This document shows positions 10,401-15,855 of a stretch of DNA of 64,000 nt, piece after piece. The position numbers and the translations under genes were made by a program. Origin of the DNA: a virus; IMG/VR virus record IMGVR_UViG_3300048065_001264, positions 1 to 64,000 of that record; one strand, written 5' to 3'. Each line of letters opens with the position of its first letter. Positions within the stretch are counted from its first letter, which is position 1. Under the pieces are notes generated by a model, which was not told the origin of the DNA, did not search any database, and saw only the letters and a list, made by a program, of their open reading frames with translations.

Positions 10401-12406
10401 TTCATTTTTTCTTGTTGAATTTGCTCTTCAAGTTGTGCTTTCATTCTGTCAGCTCCATCTTTAGCATCACCGTCTCTTAATTTTTTAAGTTCTTCTTGAA
10501 GAGCAATTGCCCTATCACCATATTTTGCTTCAAAAGCTGCTCTGTCTTTTTCAGTCGCAGCCATCTTCATTAGATTTTCAACGGATGTACCCATTGCTTC
10601 GGCAGCTGCACGTTTTTGAAAAACATTCATATTCTCCAAACCACCCATTTGTTGTAACAATCTTAATTGCTCTTTTGCTACCCCCTCTGCATCACCAGCA
10701 AATGAAAGTTGACGAAGTTTATGCATACTAATATGCCCACCCAACAAACTACTAAGTTTCATTTCTTTGTTAATAGAACTTTCAAAATCAAGCATAGTCT
10801 CCATTGTACTTGCAATATCATCAATTGTTGTTCCGAGTTTTCTTGCTTGAACCGCAGAAGCTGCCAACGCACCTGGTGTTTTTCCCATGAATATTAAAGT
10901 ATCTTCACTTGCAGATGCAACATCACTCATTACCTCATCTGCATTTACACCTGCTAAATCAGACGCACTTGCTACTGCCATCACTAAATTAGAAACAGTA
11001 GCATCCGAATCTGCTCCTAGCATTTTAAATTTTTTGGCTGCTCCTGCTAAATTTTCATTTGATATACCAAGTTGTGTACTAAGTAAAGTAACGGATTGCA
11101 ATGTCTTTGGCATCAGTTCCAATCCAAAGTTTCCAAATTGAGTGGCCAGTGCTTGTGCCGATGCACTTGCGTCCTCTAACGAGACCCCCATATGAGAAAA
11201 TTCTACATTCAGTCTTTGAACTTCATCAAAAATTGCGGAAGTGCTTTGTAGTGTTCCACCCAAATTTTTTCGCAACTCTCTTGCAGATTCTTCAAGTTCT
11301 GTGAATCGTTTAAATGCTAATGTAAGTAAAGCAGTTAGTGCGGCTATCAATAAAAATGGTCCACTTAATATTGATTTTAGTGCAGCCCCAATGCCTTGTA
11401 AATTACCCATGAAGTGACTTAAACCTGCTTGTATTCCACCCATTGCACTTCCTGTATCTTGTGCGTGTTTTAGTCCGACCTTCAATGCACCTGCAAATGC
11501 TTCTTTTGCAATATCCGATACTTCTTCTAAAGGTCCCGTTGCATATTTTGCTAACATACCACCTATCAATGGAATTGATTCCAACGAACCTAATATACTA
11601 TCTTTTATTCCATCAAACTTACCCATGACCTCATCACTAACACCACCATATGTCTTGATGAATTCTTCCATATTTTTACCATGCAATTGAAGTTCTTCGT
11701 TTAATTCTTTATTTAAACTTAATAGTTTATTGGTTTCTTGAAATACCGCACCTGTGGTGGTTCTTAAATCATCTTGATACTGAGTCATTGTGGACATATT
11801 ATTTATGCTTACTCGTTGACCTTCTATAAAATCGTCGTTGAATTTATTCAATGAACCCATTACTCCTAAGTTATTAGCAAGGCCTGCGTTTAAGTTAAGT
11901 AGTTCATTCTTTGATTGCTCTAATTTTTCTTTTTGCGTAGCATATGCAGAAGTTCCTTCGTTTAATAATGACAAGCGTGCAGCTTCTATTTCTACGAGTT
12001 TTGCAGCTTCTGGTATTTTTTCAGTTTCTAATGTGCTTATACTACCAGCAACATCTAATATTTTATGTTCAACTTCAAGTTTTTGTTGATCTAACATTGC
12101 CAAAGCTTCGGTTTGATCAGATGCAGTTGACATTTCAATTCTAAAGTCACGTGTCAAATCTTTAAATTTTTCTAAAGAACGTCCAGATGCAACTAAACTT
12201 TGTTGCATTTTTTCAATGTTGTCAATTCCTGTTATATCTAAATTTGATTCAGATTGAGCATTTTTTAAATTATCTACAAACTGAGAACTTAGATCACCCA
12301 CATCCTTTAAATCAGGTAACAAATCAGATGCAATTGATTTTTGTATATCTTGTGTAAAAGAACCAACGTCCTTTATTATATTTAAATCTTCGGGATCAAG
12401 TGCCAC
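7463..12406 (-). CDS. Tape measure protein
   Basis: A 1647-aa protein with the tape measure layout. The N-terminal 300 residues are helical. Residues of about 340-370 form a hydrophobic segment (LSGPFLLIAALTALLTLAFK). The next 300 residues (for example GVSLEDASASAQALATQFG, LSTQLGISNENLAGAAKKFK, and MGTSVENLMKMAAT) match marine tape measure proteins. The middle (about 660-1150) has many hydrophobic, Gly/Ile-rich repeats such as GIGRAVTSLGTGISGMFKG and repeated IAGSIAIGALGLAL, likely membrane-active. Length would give a tail of roughly 240 nm at 1.5 angstrom per residue. Takes the place of T4 gp29. Confidence 0.9.
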   Translation of the reverse strand: MALDPEDLNIIKDVGSFTQDIQKSIASDLLPDLKDVGDLSSQFVDNLKNAQSESNLDITGIDNIEKMQQSLVASGRSLEKFKDLTRDFRIEMSTASDQTEALAMLDQQKLEVEHKILDVAGSISTLETEKIPEAAKLVEIEAARLSLLNEGTSAYATQKEKLEQSKNELLNLNAGLANNLGVMGSLNKFNDDFIEGQRVSINNMSTMTQYQDDLRTTTGAVFQETNKLLSLNKELNEELQLHGKNMEEFIKTYGGVSDEVMGKFDGIKDSILGSLESIPLIGGMLAKYATGPLEEVSDIAKEAFAGALKVGLKHAQDTGSAMGGIQAGLSHFMGNLQGIGAALKSILSGPFLLIAALTALLTLAFKRFTELEESARELRKNLGGTLQSTSAIFDEVQRLNVEFSHMGVSLEDASASAQALATQFGNFGLELMPKTLQSVTLLSTQLGISNENLAGAAKKFKMLGADSDATVSNLVMAVASASDLAGVNADEVMSDVASASEDTLIFMGKTPGALAASAVQARKLGTTIDDIASTMETMLDFESSINKEMKLSSLLGGHISMHKLRQLSFAGDAEGVAKEQLRLLQQMGGLENMNVFQKRAAAEAMGTSVENLMKMAATEKDRAAFEAKYGDRAIALQEELKKLRDGDAKDGADRMKAQLEEQIQQEKMNQLKNKFNSLMIKLGEKLLPVIEVGMEVLVPILGTILDLVGYILWPFKLIGDAIKVIKEFLSPVVDVIKDLTKPLSTMFEWQAKITAAFLFFGLLIPRIFKGLFTLGGSLFGFLGKGVSGLVNGIRNLIGGLGGTVSKLFESIGSSVQSIFSSIGRSVSNLASGIGTALSNIASGIGRAVTSLGTGISGMFKGIGEGIAGLLRGIGRGIQSFVQQIGRISTRGVLQAGLALVVLAGSMFIAAKAFQQFANVEWDDMAKGVTALIGVSTTMLIVSKILDSAKGSLIMGAIVMGIFSLSLIPLAHGFKQFADVPWENVFYGLGALSVLAVAASLIGKFIVPILLGSIAIGALGLALNPFADSLTKFANIDFKSVLTGVVALGAFAVVAGMMGMFALPIIAGSIAIGALGLALQLFGMGLSSILPAISELSKVFTGVVESLQKLTFSDIGKIGLLGVAMAGLGVALPLVTAGVISVGIMAYSIGKLGDAAKDAGEPLKNLGTGLEAVITNMLKISKQSDAIRDASSAIRDMGGAFNELSIAAGGGGGFIDSVVGFGTSGINAISDFAFGTNKIDQSNLNPLQEIIKFTSSLQNIGNIGENLRSIPDALNSIKEFASGLGVGEVDGISVKIKNLLEPLSLIKSESVDNLKNLSSAIMSISQNLLVMNQIGTSPVKSFIECISNPEVYETAISGFDSLTEAVIRFGKVWSDLGFLGKMVFAFKGKTESVSDELVKKSTDNNTVNKTIVQQSIEKEQSQKMNVTDSAQKGYTFSSFVGKIGGEDKLKELQTLQDNKDIAHENYNNFIDKNKANAIMDQDEFGIDFVKEFSSSELNDKFEKLKSTMISTSNATSELRHEMLANRMKGLGSSARPSDYHQFNPKLNRSMIDLELIQEREIENQLRQSNASPITTQEMGSIGTGTNASVVETISSVTNNNQTDNSTTVDTSGTETRLIELIQLMKSGGIAVHLDGKKVSKTLASIANS

Positions 12407-12420
12407 TCAAAGATTCTCCT

Positions 12421-12678
12421 TTAGTGTATTAAATCTTCAAGACCTTTATCAGCAAATGATTTTTTTAAATCTTGTGTGCTAGTAATTCCTGCTTTCTTAA
12501 GTTTTGCTTTAAATTTCTTGGTGTCGTCAATGTAATTTTGAAATGCGGTGTGAAGCAATGGATCGGCAAATGCAGCCTTTCCAACAGCTTTTGCTTTTGT
12601 ATTAAATACTGCTTTTACAAGAGAACCTAAAAATTCAGATAATAGTTCCTGTTCATTTAATTTTTGTTTTCTTTTCAT
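12421..12678 (-). CDS. Small basic protein (85 aa) before tape measure
   Basis: An 85-aa Lys-rich helical protein (MKRKQKLNEQELLSEFLGSL, then KFKAKLKKAGITSTQDLKKS) without recognised domain. It has an ATATTTAT motif 22 nt upstream and no Shine-Dalgarno. It is encoded between the chaperone-like pair and the tape measure, separated from the latter by 14 bp. A small assembly factor for the tail core is possible; nothing proves it. Confidence 0.5.
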   Translation of the reverse strand: MKRKQKLNEQELLSEFLGSLVKAVFNTKAKAVGKAAFADPLLHTAFQNYIDDTKKFKAKLKKAGITSTQDLKKSFADKGLEDLIH

Positions 12679-12700
12679 ATAGGTGATTTATTATATACGT

Positions 12701-12708
12701 ATAAATAT
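12701..12708 (-). promoter_or_regulatory. ATATTTAT motif, 22 nt before small basic gene
   Basis: Coding-strand ACTATATATTTATACG; it reads ATAAATAT on the plus strand. It is the only strong signal in the gap between the gp51-like frame and the 85-aa gene. Confidence 0.4.
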
Positions 12709-12736
12709 ATAGTAAGTAACACTTTAATCATAAAAA

Positions 12737-13015
12737 CTATTTGTAAGAACGACCCCCCTTTGAAAAGGACCGGGTACTTGGTTTTGAAGCAGGTTTTGAA
12801 TTAGTTTTTGCTTTTGCTTGGGCTGCTTTGATTTCTTCGTTTTCTTTATTTTTGAGTTCCACCAATTTCTTGGCATAAAACCTTCTAAGATATATTGGAA
12901 GATTATATGCAATTGACTGATTAAAAGCACCTTGACTATGATAACAGAGATTAAAAATCTCTTCGTGGAGTTGTATTTTATACTCCTGTGGAAGGGTAAA
13001 AAAAGTCGACCCCAA
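12737..13015 (-). CDS. gp51-like tail assembly protein, probably expressed by frameshift or TTG start
   Basis: A 92-aa frame with no ATG; the first start-like codon is TTG at 13015, giving MGSTFFTLPQEYKIQLHEE. The stretch NLPIYLRRFYAKKLVELK is one I recall from the small protein that follows gp26 in marine T4-like phages. The C-terminus is a basic Lys/Ser tail. It overlaps gp26 by 38 bp in the +1 frame, and the T7 run lies in the overlap. It may be made as a gp26 fusion, as independent protein, or both. Located just before the tape measure cluster, fitting a chaperone partner. Confidence 0.65.
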   Translation of the reverse strand: MGSTFFTLPQEYKIQLHEEIFNLCYHSQGAFNQSIAYNLPIYLRRFYAKKLVELKNKENEEIKAAQAKAKTNSKPASKPSTRSFSKGGRSYK

Positions 13016-13940
13016 GTGGGATCGTCATCCTTTCAGTATATCCGGTCTCTTCGGACTCAAAGTTAAATGTCATATCAAGATCAGGTGTATTTTCTCTTAT
13101 GTGTTCTCTTAAAGCAAGAGAATCACGTGCAAGTAGTTCTTTATCAACAAAACTTTTAATTCTTGCACGATCTTCATTTCCGTCTAATGACTTAATTACA
13201 TATTTCAAACGAGTAGTAATTTCAGTAGTTTCATTTTTATTTTTTGAAAACTTCTTCATGCTTTTCATTTCCATATCAATTGCTTGTTCATCTCCATGAG
13301 TTAACAAACTATAATGTACGGTTCTTTTACTATTAGGAAGTTCAAATTGAAATAGATTCAACCCACGTTCGTACTGCTCAAAATTAAATTCTTTTGGTTC
13401 AAGTTTGGCCAAGTCGATTGTATCTTCCACATCTTCATTTGTTGAAGGGTCTTTAAACTTGATTCCATAATCTTTTCCATATGCTAAAATACGTGATGCG
13501 ATGAATATAGCATTCTTATCTCCAACCAAAATATCGTCCATCTTTACATTCGGTGTAATAATAAGTGCTTCAAGTAACTTATCTAACACAACACCCTTCT
13601 TGATAAGATTTTGACTTGTAAGTATATCTTCTTCTTTTGCAGTCATGTATTTTATATCAATCTTACCACGTGATAGTGGTGAATTTTGTGGATAAAACCA
13701 CCCCTGACTTGGTAGATCAATTACTTCACTTGGATATTCAAATGACTGAACTTGATCAGTTTGTGTTGAAAACTGAGCAGTTGGTGCAGGTGCAGGTGCA
13801 GTTTTTTCTGCCTGTGTAGTTTCTTGTGTAGTTTCTTGTGTAGTTGTTGACTGAGAAATCTTTCTTGCTTCAGCTGCATCTCTTTCAAGTTGTTCACGAA
13901 CTTGTTGTGGTATCTCTATATTATTATCTTCGTTTGCCAT
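12978..13940 (-). CDS. gp26: Baseplate hub assembly / tail chaperone-like protein (gp26 type)
   Basis: A 320-aa protein. The first 65 residues are a Gln/Thr/Ala-rich linker (TTTQETTQETTQ, then APAPAPT). The folded part matches the T4 gp26-type baseplate family: VIDLPSQGWFYP, IKYMTAKEEDILTSQNLIKK, LLEALI, and a C-terminal LDMTFNFESEE...PLGVDFFYPS. The 3' end contains seven consecutive T (12998-13004), where a +1 or -2 shift would join it to the overlapping downstream frame. It precedes the tape measure gene, the standard place for tail assembly chaperones. AAAAGG lies before the ATG. Confidence 0.82.
   Translation of the reverse strand: MANEDNNIEIPQQVREQLERDAAEARKISQSTTTQETTQETTQAEKTAPAPAPTAQFSTQTDQVQSFEYPSEVIDLPSQGWFYPQNSPLSRGKIDIKYMTAKEEDILTSQNLIKKGVVLDKLLEALIITPNVKMDDILVGDKNAIFIASRILAYGKDYGIKFKDPSTNEDVEDTIDLAKLEPKEFNFEQYERGLNLFQFELPNSKRTVHYSLLTHGDEQAIDMEMKSMKKFSKNKNETTEITTRLKYVIKSLDGNEDRARIKSFVDKELLARDSLALREHIRENTPDLDMTFNFESEETGYTERMTIPLGVDFFYPSTGV
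12998..13004 (-). promoter_or_regulatory. Candidate programmed frameshift site (T7)
   Basis: Seven consecutive T (coding strand GAC TTT TTT TAC) near the end of the gp26-like frame. A +1 (or -2) shift continues as TTT TTT ACC CTT into the overlapping 92-aa frame. No pseudoknot was assessed. Confidence 0.45.
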
Positions 13941-14037
13941 AATTGTAACCTTTTATTTTTAAATATCAGTATAATATATACCAATATATATACATATACA
14001 AGAATAAAAATTTTGAACAAAAAATCAAAATTTTTTA

Positions 14038-14397
14038 TTAAATATCAGCAAGGGCAAATTGTAAAATCTTTTTGTGATCTTTGTATGCAAAGAAATCACT
14101 TTTCTTTTTACCCTTCCACACTTTATTTAAAGTAACACCTAACTTCATATCGTTGAAAACAATTTTTTTACCACTTGCAGTTTGGAACATCATTCTACCA
14201 GTAGAGTTATCGATATCGTAGTTTTTTAAAAACTTACCAACTTGTACTTGTTTTAATAAGAACTTTGCAAGTTTTCCGTATGCATCACTTAATCCCTCTA
14301 ACTGCAATTCAGTTTGCTTTTCATTGAGCACTTCTTCGTATATTTTCAATATGCTTGATTTTAATTTATTTACTTCCACTCTGATAAATATATACAT
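14038..14397 (-). CDS. Hypothetical protein (119 aa) after the tube terminator
   Basis: A 119-aa basic protein that I do not recognise. The start is uncertain: ATG 14397 gives an N-terminal MYIFIR that coincides with an ATATTTAT octamer. The GTG at 14379 would place the octamer 4 nt upstream, as at several other genes here. Helical N-terminal half (NKLKSSILKIYEEVLNEKQ), a short strand region (MMFQTASGKKIVFNDMKLGV) and a Lys-rich C-terminus follow. It is separated by almost 100 bp from the gp26-like gene. It probably belongs to tail assembly, by position only. Confidence 0.5.
   Translation of the reverse strand: MYIFIRVEVNKLKSSILKIYEEVLNEKQTELQLEGLSDAYGKLAKFLLKQVQVGKFLKNYDIDNSTGRMMFQTASGKKIVFNDMKLGVTLNKVWKGKKKSDFFAYKDHKKILQFALADI
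14384..14391 (-). promoter_or_regulatory. ATATTTAT motif at the start of the 119-aa gene
   Basis: Coding-strand GTATATATTTATCAGAG just after the gp19 terminator. It lies inside the frame if ATG 14397 is used, or 4 nt before GTG 14379. Confidence 0.4.
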
Positions 14398-14401
14398 AAA
14401 C

Positions 14402-14433
14402 AAAAAAAAAAACTCCCATACGGGAGTTTTTTT
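14402..14433 (-). terminator. Rho-independent terminator after tube gene
   Basis: Minus strand: AACTCCC, loop GTAT, GGGAGTT, followed by a run of T. The A/T flanks extend the stem and make it symmetric, so it could act on both strands. It lies 25 bp past the gp19 stop and 5 bp before the next start. Confidence 0.92.
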
Positions 14434-14457
14434 AAAACTGGATATGATGTTTTGTTC

Positions 14458-14949
14458 TTAGTATTGAAGGATTGCGTAATCGTATGCAATATCTAAATCA
14501 ACAGTAGCAACATCACCTGTTGTCCAATCTAATGGAGAGAATGTTGTACCTGCAACGAACGCACCCTTAATTGTCCATTCTTCGACATAGTCACCGACCG
14601 GTCCAAGAACAACAATTGTTAAATCTTTTTTGTAGAAGTCTGCGTAACCATTTCTACCTGTTACAGACTCATGTGAAAGACGAACCCATTCCATAGCTGC
14701 TTGAGCCGCACTTGGAACGATTGGGTCATACATACCCATGCTGATGTTATTCCACTCTGCTTTACCTGCACGAACTTTACGTTTGATATTGATGTGGTCT
14801 AATGTGTTAACATCGATTGTAATGTTTGGTCTATCGACATTTTTAATTAAATATGCTGGAACACCGTCCATATACATAATAAAACGATTTGCTGTTTTAG
14901 GTTCAAATGCCGTAAAAAACATTTCTTGTGTTTCTACTACTTGTGCCAT
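14458..14949 (-). CDS. gp19: Tail tube protein
   Basis: A 163-aa T4-type tube protein. Conserved blocks are RFIMYMDGVPAYLIKNVDRP, INIKRKVRAGKAEWNNISM, GMYDPIVPSAAQAAMEWVR and WTIKGAFVAGTTFSPLDWT, ending DVATVDLDIAYDYAILQY. Length equals T4 gp19. It has a Shine-Dalgarno (TGGAG) and two ATATTTAT motifs 38 and 88 nt upstream, and is followed by a terminator 25 bp past the stop. As with the capsid gene, codon use is richer in GC than in the surrounding genes. It polymerises as hexamer rings inside the sheath. Confidence 0.96.
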   Translation of the reverse strand: MAQVVETQEMFFTAFEPKTANRFIMYMDGVPAYLIKNVDRPNITIDVNTLDHINIKRKVRAGKAEWNNISMGMYDPIVPSAAQAAMEWVRLSHESVTGRNGYADFYKKDLTIVVLGPVGDYVEEWTIKGAFVAGTTFSPLDWTTGDVATVDLDIAYDYAILQY

Positions 14950-14987
14950 ATTATTATTTCTCCAGTTTTAGTGTTTTTATATTAATG

Positions 14988-14995
14988 ATAAATAT
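14988..14995 (-). promoter_or_regulatory. ATATTTAT motif, 38 nt before gp19
   Basis: Coding-strand CTAATATTTATCATTAATATA. It is the nearer of a tandem pair upstream of the tail tube gene, which also has a Shine-Dalgarno. Confidence 0.5.
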
Positions 14996-15037
14996 TAGTC
15001 AGAAAACCGAAAATTACGTTTAATGACCTGTTATTGT

Positions 15038-15045
15038 ATAAATAT
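15038..15045 (-). promoter_or_regulatory. ATATTTAT motif, 88 nt before gp19
   Basis: Coding-strand TGAATATTTATACAATAA. Distal member of the tandem pair in front of the tail tube gene. Confidence 0.45.
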
Positions 15046-15068
15046 TCAGTTACTCAAAAAAAATATAT

Positions 15069-15773
15069 TTATTTATCCTTTCTTAATTTCTTTCCGACAA
15101 GTTTTGCCGATCCGTATAATACTGCTCCGATAAATTGAATGTGTTGCGGGCCTGGCCAAGGAAATGACAATCCCATTACACCAGTTGCGAACAGCATTAA
15201 CAATGCCATTCCTTCTGGTCCAGCAAATAAAGTTGATAATCTAAAACCACCACCCAGTGCACTTATCATATCTGCCATGTCGAAGTCATAATCTGCATTA
15301 CCTGTGAACGTCATATTTAACCAAATGTAAATTAACAATCCAGCTACAACTACACCAGCAATTTTTTTAGTACGAGGATGTTTCGCAAGAAAATCGTCAA
15401 GTGCTTTGAGTTTCTCCTCGGTCCACTTTCCAACTTTTGTACTTGCTACATATTCCCCAATTGCCTTGATAATATCTTTGTATGCTTTAAATCCTTTCTT
15501 AACAAGTTTAAACAAATAACTCATACTAAACTTTATTTTAGCAAAAAATTTAAAAACTACTTTGTCTAAAAACAGTTTAACCAAATCAACTAATTTTACA
15601 GATACTTTTTCTTTTAAGTCTTTTATGAATGACCATATTGATTTTAGTTTTGAAGGTATTACCAATTCATTAATTAAACTTGTATCACAATCTAGTTTAT
15701 GTTCTTTAACGAAACGAACAAATTCGTCATATTGAATATCCGTATAAATTGATTGTAAACTAGTTTCTTGCAT
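15069..15773 (-). CDS. Membrane-segment protein between sheath and tube genes
   Basis: A 234-aa protein from the ATG at 15773; the alternative ATG at 15779 lies within an ATATTTAT motif. The N-terminal 110 residues are amphipathic and Lys-rich. One clear hydrophobic segment (IAGVVVAGLLIYIWLNMTF, about 138-156) and a second (about 180-205, MALLMLFATGVMGLSFPW) are separated by FDMADMISALGGGFRLSTL. The latter is a conserved block in similar proteins of marine T4-like phages. No lysis motif is seen, and it is unlike typical holins in size. Its position between sheath and tube is unusual. Virion or membrane localisation is undecided. Confidence 0.5.
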   Translation of the reverse strand: MQETSLQSIYTDIQYDEFVRFVKEHKLDCDTSLINELVIPSKLKSIWSFIKDLKEKVSVKLVDLVKLFLDKVVFKFFAKIKFSMSYLFKLVKKGFKAYKDIIKAIGEYVASTKVGKWTEEKLKALDDFLAKHPRTKKIAGVVVAGLLIYIWLNMTFTGNADYDFDMADMISALGGGFRLSTLFAGPEGMALLMLFATGVMGLSFPWPGPQHIQFIGAVLYGSAKLVGKKLRKDK

Positions 15774-15777
15774 AAGC

Positions 15778-15785
15778 ATAAATAT
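15778..15785 (-). promoter_or_regulatory. ATATTTAT motif abutting the membrane-protein gene
   Basis: Coding-strand GATATATATTTATGCTTATG. It ends 4 nt before the ATG at 15773 and directly follows the gp18 terminator. There is no Shine-Dalgarno. Confidence 0.45.
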
Positions 15786-15794
15786 ATATCAAAT

Positions 15795-15830
15795 CAAAAA
15801 AAAACCCCCCACTTCTGAAGAAGTGAGGGG
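15795..15830 (-). terminator. Rho-independent terminator after sheath gene
   Basis: Minus strand: CCCCTCACTTCT / AGAAGTGGGGGG, a stem of up to 12 bp with one G-T wobble, then ten T. It lies 25 bp beyond the gp18 stop. Confidence 0.92.
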
Positions 15831-15855
15831 CTACACCTTTGCACCTATCTACAAA

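Noticed and set aside
12724-12930. 68-codon minus-strand frame overlapping the gp51-like frame
   Set aside because: It is fully overlapped by the better supported 92-aa frame, which has recognisable conserved residues; this one is low-complexity Lys/Gln.
15069-15773. Holin assignment for the two-segment membrane protein
   Set aside because: At about 234 aa with a 110-residue basic N-terminal domain and placement between sheath and tube, it does not match known holins; no endolysin gene is adjacent.
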